Source: Eupeodes corollae (lineage: Eukaryota; Arthropoda; Insecta; Diptera; Syrphidae). From it: a DNA stretch of 64,000 bases. Below the pieces are notes generated by a model. That model did no database searches. It was not told the DNA's origin and was given only the letters and a program-made list of their open reading frames with translations. Both the position numbers and the translations under genes were made by a program. The stretch is from the NCBI RefSeq assembly GCF_945859685.1, contig NC_079148.1, positions 18,363,946-18,427,945 of the forward strand, read 5' to 3'. Below, piece by piece: positions 22,129 through 34,463 of the stretch (position 1 is its first letter; each line of letters starts with the position of its first letter).

Positions 22129-22137
22129 AAGACCAAC

Positions 22138-24201
22138 ATGAAAATAGTTGATTTAAGACTTTTCTACTTGCTGTCAATTGCTGTCAAATTGACAAGTAGT
22201 TTTGAAGTACCAGAAGAGAATAATATCGTGGTTGACACATTAGTATTTGCTGTAAAACACATCAAATTACAACAATCTTCAACTTTTCATATTGGATTTT
22301 CTTCCAAAAGCAACCAAAGTGCCTATCAGCAAACCTCGATAATAAACGGATTTTTATTAAAATCGGATCGAGATCATGTGGTGCGTTTGGATGATATTGG
22401 TAGTTCGGAATATGTGCCCACTGAGAGGAGGAAATTCACCTTGCTGTTGATTGATTCTTTGGAGAGTTTCCAAACGCTAGATATGATTTTAAAATCTCGA
22501 CAATATCACACAAATGGAAAACACTTGGTTCTGCTAAGTGAAACTCTTCCTCGAAACGAAACAGAGGCCTTAATTCAAAGTGTATTTGATAAGTTCTTTT
22601 CTATGCATTTAGCTAATGTTGAGCTTATAGTGCAGAATATAACTACGGGTTTTACGGACTTTTACACTTTCTATCCGGTAACGTCAAGTTATTGTTTCAA
22701 AATCATTCCAGTTTTGCATAACACCTTCAACGGAAATGCGACTTTGCACGATTTGAAGTTATTTCCCCCGAAATTCAACAATTTCTACGGATGTCCTCTA
22801 GTGGTGACAGCTTTTCATTTTCCACCACACGTCTTTTTATGGCATGAAAATGGTGAGGTGAAAGTGAGTGGTTTTGATATTTTGGTACTAAGCGGAGTTG
22901 CTGAAAAACTTAATTTCTCTATCAAACCTACCGATGCTGAAGTTCGAGGTATTCTATTGGCAAATGGATCTTTGACAGGAGCCTTGGCAGTGGTGAATAT
23001 ATGAAATGTCATTACTTAATTTTGGTGCGAAATGTTAACAAATCTTAATTTTAGCTCAAGAGAGCAGAAGCAAATATTACCCTTGGTGGTTTTGGGTCAA
23101 CTTCTAAGGCAATGTTACAGTTTTCGCCAAGTCTTCCATATTATCATTCCTCCATGGTATTTGCAATTCCACCACCTCGTGAATATTCAGCTCTCGAGAA
23201 ACTTTTATTGCCTTTTGATATTGATATTTGGCTTGCTATTGGATTAACATTTGGTGTAACACTATTTGCTTCGATAACATTGGAGATGTGGAGTAAACGT
23301 TTACGAGATCTGTTTTTTGGTGATACAGTAAAAGATCCAGTATTCGAGATGATAATTGTCTATTTGGGTGGAGCAGTGGTGCGTTTTCCGAAAGGTGCTC
23401 TAGCACGAAATGTAATTCTTCAATGGTTAATTGCTTCAACGATTTTAAGTAGTTGCTATAAGGCAATTTTGTTTGGTATGTTGAAAACTGGATTTCTAAA
23501 GAAATTTCCCATGACAATTGAGGGAATGTTGGATTTGGGTTTTGTTGCTGATGTGCCATTTCCATTGATGCCGAATGTTAAGGAAGGACTATTGGGTGGA
23601 AGAAAGTAAGTATTGAAAGCTTCTCTCAACAAAGACTTATCCCACTTTTCTTCTTTCTAGACAATTTTTCCTTCAAGAATACAGTTTACACACTCATTAC
23701 GATATGCTCCAATTACCCAATTCCAATCGTTTGGTCATTGATACCAGAATTCAATTGGAATACTACAATACTTTGAACTATAAGAAATCTGGAATCTTAG
23801 GTTTCTTACCACAACGATTATTTCTATTTCCAATGTATTTTTACTACCGAAAGGATTCATATTTAGTTGAACCATTTAACAAAGTCCTTACTACTTACAA
23901 AGAAAATGGTTTTATGACCCATTGGATTTTATCAATTCTAAATGTCACTCATATGAAATCAGCACAAATTAGTTCCGAAACGAAACCGTTATATTTAAAA
24001 GATTTTACCAGTTGTTTAGCAATATGTAACATTTTGTTAGGTTGTTCAATTGTTGTTTTTATTTTTGAAATTTGGTCAACAAAAAATAAATCAATTAAGA
24101 AATTCTTTTTTCGATCACATTCAGTTGAGAAGAAGAAGAAGAAAATTGTTAAAAATCAAAAAAGGACTCTTAAAAGTAAACAAAATAAAGCAAACAATTA
24201 G
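22138..24201 (+). CDS. Ionotropic receptor D (three exons: 22138-22992, 23055-23605, 23661-24201)
   Basis: This is a divergent IR of about 648 residues. The ATG at 22138 opens a signal peptide (MKIVDLRLFYLLSIAVKLTSS). Exon 1 has 285 codons, the same number as the corresponding part of gene C, and ends in S1 with LFPPKFNNFYGCPLVVTAFH. Intron 1 (22993-23054, GTGAAT...TTTTAG) is phase 0. M1 lies at about 342-361, the pore loop at 382-397 (LGGAVVRFPKG) and M2 at 403-426, where the usual LRNAYQG is replaced by LSSCYKAILF. Intron 2 (23606-23660, GTAAGT...TTCTAG) splits a Lys codon inside S2 and is seen only in this paralogue. M3 is at about 583-607, followed by a Lys-rich tail. AATAAA lies at 24216-24221. 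The coding region is intact, but a retroelement splits its 5' UTR. Confidence 0.9.
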
Positions 24202-24221
24202 AATTGTATAAAGGAAATAAA

Positions 24222-25421
24222 ATTTGAATTATGATGTGAATTTTTAATGCATCGAGGGATACGTAATATCCTTGACCATCAAAAACCGATGTCTAAAAAT
24301 AGAAAACGTTTATTTTAGAATGTGACCCTTCAAACACCTAATAATTAATAATCACACATTCCAAAAATAGCTTTATGCTGCTGACTTCACACCTTTTCGC
24401 ATAAATGATGGTTATTATAATCATCCCCAGCATCAAACGAGAATCGAAGGACCTTTCATTCATAATAAGCACGAATATTTAAATTGATACGTGATTGCTT
24501 CTTAACCGGATGGAAATGCGTGCAGTTTAATTTCCGGTGGAAAAAGGCTTTAATATTTGTCTATAAAAGACTCTCTTGTAGTAGTACATGCACTTGAACA
24601 GTGTAGAGCTTTTATGAATTTACATTTACACTACACTGATTGTTCATCAAATTTCCTTGTTTTTTTCCCATCAAAACTCATCATACAAAAATCAACAACA
24701 ACAAGGACCAAACCCGGTCTGATGGTTGGTTGGTCCTGTGGCTGTTTAAAATTAATATAATTACTTAATGCGTACATAAGAAGAGAAATATATAAACAAA
24801 CAATAATAAAATATACAAAAAATCACGAAATAAATATTAAATATTAAATGTAAAATAAATCATGAACTCAAAAAGGACGAAATCAAAATAAAGGAACTTC
24901 TGGCCGGCTGGGCTGTCCGTGAGTTTCGTCGCTGTCGGTTGTGGCGTTCGTTAACGCTGGCGTTGTTGCTGATTGAGCAAAATCCATTCATTTGCAATAA
25001 AACCCATTAAAACAATGAAACAATAAGCGTATGTGCTTAATCTGATTAAACATTTATATAAAAACAGACTTGTATGTACATGAGGGTGAATCATAAAAAC
25101 TGTAAGTTTTCTCCAGATATTCGAAATTTGTGTCAACGTTTTACTTTGAAATCAAGTTTTAATTATACATACCTGACATGTCAATAGTAGAGGAGACAAA
25201 AAGGTCCATCTGTTAGTCTTTTCTTGACCCTACAGCCTTAACCATAGGGTCGATTAAATCATAATTTAGAAACTAGGATTTTGATCAGGTTGTCGTCAGG
25301 CTTTTGTAATGTCAAAAAATTTTGAATAGTCCAATAATTGAAAGTTAAATTTTTTTCAAAACTGGTCCGCCAGAAATAAATGTTCTCAATTAAGGTTTTT
25401 TGTTTAACTTATCATTTTTAA
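24222..25421. other. Spacer downstream of receptor D
   Basis: No credible gene. A short hairpin (cagtgtag / ctacactg at 24599-24606 and 24631-24638) lies ~40 bp after a TATAAA-like word. A GC-richer patch with repeated gttg/cgtt words lies near 24900-24975. Confidence 0.4.
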
Positions 25422-26200
25422 TAATAAGCACACACTCAAGGGATATTACTACCCTTATAAATGTAGTGACAAAGTGTGAGCACTAGGAAGAGGAGAGAGG
25501 GTTTGAAAGGAGATGTCGGTGCACATTGGTTTTGTATTCCTGAATATTGCAATGAATAGGAAAGACAGAGTGTGGTAAGGCATTCCACATTCGCATAGTG
25601 CGTGAAAAGAACGAATCTCTGTAATTGACAGTACGGCCGAAGGGTATACTGATGAGCATTCCTAGAATTGCGAGTATTACGGTTGAACTGTTTAAGAAGA
25701 GGAATGCAGCTAGCTATTTCACTAGAGCATAAACCATTAAAATAACTGTAAGAAAGGGTCAGACAAGAAATCTTACGACGATGTTCAAGCGAAGTAAAAG
25801 TACTTATATAATATTAATACCTATCAATTTAAATGCTCTACGTTCAATACTGTCCAAGAGGCTTAAGTAAGTTGCAGCAGCACCAGCTCACAGATGGAAA
25901 TTATATACTCAAGCTTTGGAGGTAGATAACAGCCAGATCAGAAGGGGTGAAATTTATTTCATTAATAAAAATGAGAAAGAGTGTTGGAGATAGAACAAAA
26001 CCCTGCGGTACACCAGCATTTATTTTATGAGTTTCAATTTGAACCCTTCTAATGCTACTAGTATTGAACGATCTGAAAGGTAATTACTAATCCAATGAAG
26101 CAGGGATTCATGAAAACCGAAGGTACGCATTTTCGATAAGAGAGAGTGATGTCAAATCCTATCAAATGCTTTTGAAGTGTCAAGTCCAATACTCTTACCT
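25422..26200 (-). mobile_element. Truncated, internally deleted copy of the non-LTR element at 42104-45075
   Basis: This sequence matches 42127-43320 along its length, for example aaggagatgtcggtgcacat and gctctacgttcaatactgtc. It lacks the segment equivalent to about 42672-43078, so RT motifs are lost. It is on the minus strand, and its 3' end lies at 25422. Confidence 0.8.
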
Positions 26201-26255
26201 GGAATTTTGTTTGAATTGTTCTAGAAGGGCACTCCACCGTTATTAACTTCCCATA

Positions 26256-27510
26256 GGAAGTTATTGTAATGGGTCCCATTTGTCAAATTGAAAATGTTGA
26301 CTTTTCTCGAAATTTCAAGGTCTCTAGAGTCAAAATAAAAGATTTTTAGAAAGATGTCTGTGCGTGCGTGTGTACGTACGTTCGTTCGTTTGTATGTTCG
26401 CGACGTTTTTTCGTCGTCCATAGCTCTAGAACCAGAAGAGATATCGATTTCAAATAAATGTTGTTATACAGATAATAAGGCAGAAAGATGCAGAAAGGGC
26501 TCTCAAGAAAATTGTGTGGGTGGTTTTTTACCATAGCAGTTTGAAAAAAAGGTAAAAATTTTGGTTAACCCTAAACCAAAAACGCTAGAGACTTGAATTA
26601 AATTTTATATAAAATATTGTACCGTGACTTGAATTAAATTTTATATAAAATATTGTACCGTGATATCAAAGAAGTATATTTTTTGCAAAAAAAATCCATT
26701 TAAAGGTTTTTTTATAAATCAAAAAAACTGAAAAAAAAACTTGTCACCTCCAAAATTGTACGACTAAAATATGATTTCATCTCCAAAACAATTTTGTTCA
26801 ACGAAGAATAATGTTTTTGACATCTGATAAAATTTTTAAGAAAAATCGAATTGACAGTTTTTTTATAAAAAATAAAAATCTAAAAACAACATGACTCAAA
26901 GTTGGTAAACATTAAATATCTTTTCAAAACCTTGAAATTTAGGCTTCAAACTTATTTTATCTTATAAGAAATATTGTTTTTAACATTCGGTAAAATTTAA
27001 AAAAAAATCGAATTGATAGTTTTTGTACAAAAAATTAAAAATCGAAACAAAATTAACAAAAGTTGGTAAGAAATGATTTTCGACTCAAATATCTTTCCAA
27101 AAATTTTAAATATTGGCTTCAAACTAATTTTATCTTATAATAAATATTGTTTTCAACATTCGATAAAATTTTGAAAAAAAATTGAATTGATAGTGTTTTT
27201 TACAAAAAATAAAACTCTAAAAAAAAACAATAGAAAAACTTGGTAAAAATTTACTTTCGACTCAAATAGCTTTTCAAAAATGAAAAATATTGGCTTCAAA
27301 TTTATTTTATTTCACAGAAAATATTGTTTTCGATATTCAGTAATTTTTATATAAAAATCCAACAGTCCGTTTTTTCATAAAAAATAAAATCTACAAAAAA
27401 TAGAACGCAAATTTGGTAAAAATTGATACGAGTACATATAGACAAACTCTTATGCAAGACAAACCGACAGACGGGATGGGAAGTTATCAGTGTTATCCCA
27501 GCCTTTTTTT
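26256..27510 (+). repeat. Dispersed repeat family 'R' with internal ~175-bp units, fullest copy
   Basis: It begins ggaagttattgtaatgggtcc and ends near gggaagttatcagtgttatcc at 27480-27500. The inner part repeats units of about 175 bp (ggcttcaaac at about 26942, 27115, 27292). Other copies are 33046-34170 (-), 48152-48724, 51706-52278, 54401-54905 and 63782-64000 (-). No coding frame and no clear terminal inverted repeats are seen. A 35-bp phrase is duplicated at about 26590-26660. Confidence 0.8.
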
Positions 27511-28384
27511 TGTATTTTCTCTGGAACTAAAGAATCACTGAAAATAATTATTTTTTCTGTTTGATTTGATATCTCAAAAAGTGGTCAACATTTTAAACCA
27601 AATTCAAATACAAAGCGTATATTTTTTAACAATTCAGAAAAATGCATGAAATCTTTTTTTAAATCGTTAGTACGGACAATTCTCAAGGATATAACGTTGG
27701 AATTACCTATTTTATACTTAAGAAAACATTGCACAATATAAAAAACACCGAAAAAATAAAAAACACCGAACGCAAATCGGCCTTAAACCTTTATTTGCAA
27801 GTTTGAAATAATTCGACCCAATAGTTTGGGCTGAAGGTACGAGGACAAACAGACAGAGAGGAAGAATCGGGGGACCGACTTTTTTTTTATGTCTTTACCA
27901 TCGTTATGTTATGTTCGATTAAAATATCGAGTTCGAAATTTTTTTACGAATGGAAAACTTGACATATAGTTTCTACTTGTCGCAGGTAAAAATTGGCACA
28001 ACGAACGACATTAATGTAAAAAAAACTTGGTTAATTTTTCTCGATAATATTAAAACAATAAATGTTTAGTATTTTTCTATTCTTTTATTCTTTTATAAAT
28101 GACTTAAAATATAAGGTAGATGCAAAAAATTAAAAAAATCTAAACTTATTTTCTTTTATTTGTTTAAGCAACAAAGAAACAGATGGATCTTACTTTTCAC
28201 ATGGCCCAAAGGTAGAAGTCTGAAAATTTTGAATTGTGACGACTTTTTCGAGAAATAGCAACTCCAGGAAACGTTTAGAAGTTCAATTGTTGTTCTTTAG
28301 TGGCACTAAGCGCAATCATTTTTAAATTTTTCAAACGCAAAATACTTCTGAGGTTAAAACGCAGTTCCTTGAGAAATAGGGCCT
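27511..28384. other. AT-rich spacer, probably diverged repeat
   Basis: No gene. Around 27835-27900 there is a stretch (gacaaacagacagagaggaag then gggggaccgac and a T-run) similar in layout to the end of repeat family R. Confidence 0.4.
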
Positions 28385-28612
28385 AATGGCTTACAACTCT
28401 TAACTATTCTTGTGTGCCAGTAATGTTGTCAGGAATGTAGGAGACCTACAGTTTTTGAGTCGAATCCAAATGCCTAATTTGAGAAAGCACTTTTCATGGC
28501 AAGACCTAGCAAGAGGCAATATCCGTGAAAAAAAACTTAAGATGGCACAGGCAGGGATCGAACCCAACATCTCTAGTTTGGCAGTCCAACGCACTAACAT
28601 TTTATAAGGAAA
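28385..28612 (-). mobile_element. tRNA-derived SINE-like element
   Basis: On the minus strand the head reads like a tRNA gene. It has an A-box-like TTAGTGCGTTGGA (28599-28587) and a perfect B box GGTTCGATCCC (28564-28554), with CCTGCCTGTGCCA after it. A tRNA-unrelated body of about 170 bp follows. The acceptor stem cannot pair, so it is not a working tRNA. No poly(A) tail or target duplication was found. Confidence 0.65.
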
Positions 28613-29479
28613 ATTCTCCAATACAAAATTGATACACCCTTATGAATACATCTATGTGTATTTATGGGTTCTGACTTTTGATAATAATTTTTGTTAATTT
28701 GTTTGTTTTTTTTTTTTCTTTTTTTCTTATCGTTTTTAATTCTTAATTTTGGTAAATCGCGCGGGTATAGAGAAAATGATAAAAATAATAAGTTTTTAAT
28801 TAACTTGTTCATATGTTTTTTTTTTAAACAAATTATAAGAAAATATGCAAGGAGCTGGATAGACCTAGTTATTGGATGAAGTAGCAAACTCATGTACATA
28901 CATAAGTATGCAAGATGAAATTATTTTACTTCGTTATTATTTATTCGAAAATGTTTAATGAAATACGTTTTATTGGCGAATTTTTGATAGAATTTTAGGA
29001 AGCGATAATAACAGAACGTTAAATACATTTTCAAATTCTTCTTTTATTAGAGGTTAATTTCGGAATCATCCGGTTTAACTCTGTTTAAAATTTTAGACAT
29101 TTTCTTATATCAACAAAACAATTCTGTTTTTATATGAACAACATTTACAGGCATAACTCATTTTTTAACGGAAGCATGTGAGACTTTTCAATTTAAGCCG
29201 CATTAATCATGAAGTTAAACATCCCCCAGGAAAAGTCAGGCGGATATTTTCAAGACGTAAAATATTTAACCAGGAATTGAATAACACTTTTGAAATTAAA
29301 TAAGCTAATAGCATGCAAGGATCGTATAAAAACAACAACTTAAAATTCTGATTTAATAAATGGTGTGGAATGTAAAACGATTCAGATTACAAAAATGGAA
29401 ATTTGAGTGATAATTGATAAAAAGGAAGTAAATCGTTTTGTTTTAAAATCGGGGATTATATTCATACATACTTTTTGAA
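28613..29479. other. AT-rich spacer, no gene seen
   Basis: Homopolymer-rich A/T runs; the open frames here are low complexity. Confidence 0.4.
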
Positions 29480-29571
29480 ACTGAACAGAGCCACTTCAAA
29501 CAGTCGCGAGCCTTGTAGCATACACACGTGTTTTTCCGTAGAAGATTAATAATTATTTTTCTACTTTAATT

Positions 29572-30459
29572 GTGTTAAATCGACTTAAAATAAAGCGTAA
29601 TCGCGATCTTTTTCCTAACGATGTTGACTCTGATGAGTCAGACAGTAATTTATTTGGGAGCAAAAAACCTCATAAAATGATAAATTCTCGAGCAAATAAA
29701 TTTACATCCATGTCAAAGTCTAAAAAACAGTCTTCATCTACCAGCAACTGCGCTGACAACAGTAAACTTTGTAGAGAAAATCCCTACTTAACCCTTCAAG
29801 ATCTTATTGATGCCGATGAAAAAAGTCAAGCTGATGGCATGATTGAGCATGCTGAGGATGCTACTAAAAAAACATCAAACCCTAAGTCACCACCTATAAA
29901 TGTTCTAACTATTTTTAGTGCAAAATCCATTGAAGATTACGTAATTAAACGCATGTCAATTGGGATTAAAATCTTGTCACCGAACATCGATACTTATAAA
30001 AAAATATGTACACTTCTGACAGCTGAGAAATGTGAGTTTTATACGCACAGCCTAAAATCTGAATTTCCATTCAAAGTCGTGTTGACTGATGGACTCCACA
30101 AAACTGATCAAAATGTCATTAAAACTCATCTTTTAACTTCTGGTGTCAAGTGCATTGTTATCAAAGTTGTGAGTCGCCAATTAAATCAAATTGAACATAC
30201 TGCTTTCATAGTATATCTTGAGAAAGGTAGCATTACCATGAAAGAGCTTCGTGATCGATTCGGAGTCTTTAACAAAACAATTGTGCCCTGGAGCTTTCAG
30301 AGAAGGCTTCCGAGAAAAGTAACCCAGTGTTATAGTTGCCAGATGTGCGGGCATGGGGCTAAACACTGCCACGTTAAAACTTGTTGGTCATTCTGCTCTG
30401 GTGAGCATCAGACTTTAATGTGCACTTCTAAGGAAATCAACGGACCCACTGTGCCCTAG
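29572..30459 (+). pseudogene. Jockey-like Gag (ORF1)
   Basis: A frame of about 295 codons, opening at a GTG. It has a basic, Ser-rich start, the middle motif FPFKVVLTDGLHKTDQNVI typical of Jockey-clade Gag, and Cys-rich knuckles at the C-terminus (CYSCQMCGHGAKHC and CHVKTCWSFCSGEH). This is the best preserved part of the element. A true ATG start is not clear. Confidence 0.75.
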
Positions 30460-30559
30460 TTTACGAAGCTATGTGGAGTTTCGACAAAAAAGGACAACTA
30501 AAACCACTTTGAGGAAAACAACCCATCAAGATTTTGTCAGAAGTGTTGCAGATTTTCCA

Positions 30560-32800
30560 CCGTTGTGTTTTAGGTAGGCAAAGTGACAGAGGTGGCGGAG
30601 TAGCAATTGTTGTAAGAAAAGAAATTTAATTGAAGTTTTTACCTTCAATGGAAACAAAAGTTATTGAATCGTTAGGGGTTGAAGTTATCACCGGTAATAA
30701 TCAACCATTTAAGATTGTATGTGCTTATTTTCAAGGTCGTGTCACTGGTAATTGGACAAAATATCGTCTAAGAAATGATTTTATAAAATTAACTCGTCTA
30801 TCTGGTCGATTCATTGTGGGTGGCGACTTTAATTGTCGTCACCAGTCTTGGGGTTGCCTCCGAGCAAATGTATGGGGAAATGTTTTACATGAATTACATT
30901 CAAACTATCCCTTTTCATTGTAGTATCCTTCTGATCCTACTTATGTCTCTAAAAAGGAAAGGACTAATCCTTCTGTTCTTGATTTCTTTCTAACAAACTC
31001 TTCCAAGTTTATATCCCAACCTCAAGTTATAAATGATTTGTCGTCTGATCATCTGCCACTAACCATTGATCTTCTTACTAATGCAATTTTAAAAGAATAT
31101 ATTGTATACAACTATGAAGCTATGAATAAATCAACTTTTAAAAACACTGTCAAAATAAAATTAAATACTTTAACTGATCCAATACTTTCAGAAATACAAC
31201 TTACTTCTGATATTGATTCTATGATCTCTTTTTTTACAAATGTCATCAAAGAAAGCGTTGAAGTCGCTGTACCCCGTCTTCCCTCTTTCACAGTTAAATC
31301 CAAACTACCAACACATATTCATGATACTATTTCGAAGCGGAACAAAGCCCGTAGAAACAGGTTGCGCTATAGATTGCCAATCTACAAACTTGAACTAAGG
31401 TATCTTAACAAGCTTATAGATTTCTTCATTGAAAAACATAGGGACTCAAAATGGAGCAAACTGCTTCAAGGTATGGACAAATGTTCTAAACCATTTTGGA
31501 ATGTCACGAGGGTAGTTAAAAATAAGCGAACACCTATTCCGGTTATCAAACAAAATTATGTTAAATAGATAACATGTAGTCAAAACCCAGAAGTTTTTTC
31601 TAGTCAATTTGCTTCCAATTTTAGAATTTCTTCAAACCTTAGTAACCCAGTCACATCTAATTTAGTTGAAGCTTCAGTAAATCTTCTTAATTGGCCTGTT
31701 GTTGATTTTCCTTCTGATTGGTTTGTTCAAGCTAAGGAAATTAAAAGCATAATATAATTATCTCGTGTCCGAAAGGCTCCTGGACCTGATGGCATTTCAA
31801 ACTTATGTATAACCAACCTTCCCCTAGCAGGTCTTAATTATCTAGTCAAATAATCAACTCCTGCCTTAAGTTGCAATACTTTCCCCAAGCTTAGAAAGTT
31901 GCAAAATCAATCCCAATAGATTTGGGCATAATACCTGTCATTCCATCTTAAGAATCACTAGACATATAAAATCGAAAAAAATTTACTGGCCTTGTGTTAC
32001 TTGACATCGAATCTGTTTTTGATTCTGTCTGGCATGAAGCTTTAATTCACAAAATGATAAACTTTAATTTTCCCATGGCCTTAACGGTATTAATTCGAAG
32101 CTTTTTGAGGGATCGCAGTTTCAAGGTTTATGTAAATTCTGTTGGCAGACTTTCCTAATTTGCACAACTGTTGTTCGTCAATTTTTGCTGATGATACCGC
32201 TACATACAGCTCGAATGAACTTCCTCTTGATATTTGTTCGAATCTAAGAGGGCCTACACACTCTTAATTCATATTTCCATAAATGAAAAATTAAAATAAA
32301 CGAATCAAAAACTCAATCTATGTTCTTTGCACGTAGACATCCTAGATTTCTGCCTAACAATCCACTTCATCTTAACGGTTGCAGTATCCCTTGGGCAGAT
32401 AATTTTAAGTACCTTGGCATCATCTTAGATAAAACCCTCACTTATAACAACCACATAGGTAATGTGTTGAAATCTTATACCCGTTTATAAGCCGGAGGCC
32501 TATACTAAGCTTGGAAAATAAGCTCATAATGTATAAAGTAATATTTCAGGCCCTTATTGTCTATGATGCCCCGGTTTGGTATAAATACGCACGTACCGTA
32601 CTCATATTAAAAAATTACAAATTATGCAAAATAAAATCTTGAAAATGATTCTTGACCTACCGTGGCATTTCTCCACCTCTGACTTACACAACATGTCAAA
32701 CGTTTATTTTGTCTTAGATAAATTTAACTCCCTAGCAAACAAGTTTTTTGATAGATGTTGAGTTTCTGATAATCCTATCATAGATGAGCTTTTGCCTGAC
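30560..32800 (+). pseudogene. Jockey-like endonuclease-RT (ORF2) remnant
   Basis: The endonuclease is split by stops at about 30627, 30923 and 31568. It shows FIVGGDFNCRHQSWG (about 30810) and DLSSDHLPLTIDLL (about 31036). RT traces include KAPGPDGIS (about 31770), LLDIESVFDSVWHEAL (about 32000) and FADDTATYSS (about 32185). Many frameshifts and stops follow. Confidence 0.8.
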
Positions 32801-33045
32801 TAGTTTGTAAGTATTGTATTTTATCTAATTTTTAGTTTATTTAATTTACAAAAAAAATGTTAATGGGGTTTTACATAAACTTAAGCTTTCCCAAATACAC
32901 ATGTTAAAAATTATATCCTTCTGTAAACCTATTTAATTAATATTGAAGCTGAATAAGCACTTGCTTTTGCACTTAAATTTAATATCCTACCTATTGTATG
33001 TATACTAACCTTCTAATTAATAAAATAAATAAATAAATAAAAAAG

Positions 33046-34170
33046 AGGCTGGGATGCGACCCACATTGATAACTTCAAATCCCGTCTGTCGATTTGTCTT
33101 GCTTAAAAGTTTGTCTATATGTACTACTATCAATTTTACCAAATTTGCGTACTATTTTTTGTAGATTTTTTTTTTATGAAAAAACGGACTGTTGGATTCT
33201 TGTATAAAAATCACTGAATATCAAAAACAATATTTTCTGTAAAATACAATAAGTTTGAAGCCAATACTTTTAATTTTTGAAAAGCTATTTGAGTCGAAAG
33301 TAAATTTTTACTAAGTTTTAGCATTGTTTTTTTTTAGAGTTTTATTTTTTGTAAAAAAACTGTCAATTCCATTTTTTTCAAAATTCTATAGAATGTTGAA
33401 AACAATATTTCTTATAAGATGAAATTAGTTTGAAGCCAATATTTCAAATTTTTGAAAAGATATTTGAGTGGAAAATCATTTTTACCAACTTTTGTTAATT
33501 TTTTTTTTAGGTTTTTAATTTTTTGTACAAAAACTATCAATTAGATTTTTTCAAAATTTTACTAAATGTTAACAACAATATTTTTTGAAAGATGAAAGTA
33601 GTTTACAGCCAATATCTACAATTTTCGAAAAGTTATTTTTAGTCGAAAATCAATTTTTACCAACTTTTATACATTTATTTTTAGGTTTTTATTTTTTGTT
33701 AAAAAGATATTTGAATCCATATTCAATTTTTACCAATTTTGAGTAATGTTTTTTTTCAGATTTTTATTTTTTATAAAAAAAAACTGTCAATTCGATTTTT
33801 CTCAAAATTTTATCAGATGTTAAAAATATTTTTCCTTGTAACACAAAATTGTTTTGGAGATGAAATCATATTTCAGTCTTAAAAATTTTGGAGGTGACAA
33901 ATTTCTTTGATATCACGTTACAATATATTATATAATTCAAGTCTCTAGCGTTTTTGGTTCGTAAGATATTAAGGGTTAACCAAAATTTTCACCTTTTTTT
34001 CAAACTGCTTTGGTAAAAAAACCACACACGCAATTTTCTTGAATTTTCTGCTTCTTTCTGCCTTATTATCTGTATAACAAAATTTATTTGAAGTCGATAT
34101 CTCTTCTGGTTCTTGAGCTATGGAAGACGAAAAAAACGTCACGAACGTACTGACGTACGGACGGACGACG
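33046..34170 (-). repeat. Repeat family R, inverted copy
   Basis: Reverse complement of 26256-27510, with the ~175-bp unit spacing kept (gaagccaat at about 33256, 33432; agccaat at 33607). It breaks off near 34170 in a gtacggacggacg stretch, so the family's left end is missing. Confidence 0.75.
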
Positions 34171-34463
34171 TTACGGATGTCAAAAACGTTATTAGAAACA
34201 AAAATGTTTTAATTTTTGTCAAAGATGTTAGAATTTTGAAAACTAACGTGTTCAGAAAAAAAAGATTGTTGTAAATTCAAAAATTTGCTTTTGTAAAATT
34301 CTTAATTTTTATTAAGTTCTTGTAATAATTAGCATTAAGAGTTTTTTGACCAGCAATGAACAATAATTAAAAAACACACAATTTTATTTAAATTTAAATA
34401 TTTTTTCCATACATTTTTGGGGCATTTTTTCGGTAATAATTGATGATAATTCTGACAGTTTTT

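Larger units (their letters stand above)
18387..22133 (+). mobile_element. Ty3/gypsy-like element lacking RT and RNase H, young insertion
   Basis: The element runs from LTR 18392-18584 to LTR 21936-22128 (193 bp each) and is flanked by aagac at 18387-18391 and 22129-22133. By eye the LTRs are identical. It holds a single open frame (18715-21618), a 130-bp leader and a 3' tail with the sequence cgaggacgatttatagtcagg directly before the 3' LTR, which serves as polypurine-tract region. The total of 3.74 kb is far below the usual 5-8 kb because reverse transcriptase and RNase H are missing. The LTRs begin TG but do not end CA (…CCTAT). The target duplication can also be read as 3 or 4 bp. It must have been copied by RT supplied from another element. 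Confidence 0.88.
29480..33043 (+). mobile_element. Jockey-like non-LTR retrotransposon, decayed
   Basis: The element runs from a 5' leader near 29485 (gaacagagccacttcaaac) through Gag, endonuclease and RT remnants to an A-rich tail made of repeated AAAT at 33018-33043. Its 3' tail abuts an inverted copy of repeat family R. Decay is heavy in the RT part. Confidence 0.8.

Noticed and set aside
28548..28610. A functional tRNA gene
   Set aside because: A and B boxes are present, but the 5' acceptor strand does not pair with the 3' side; a SINE head fits better.
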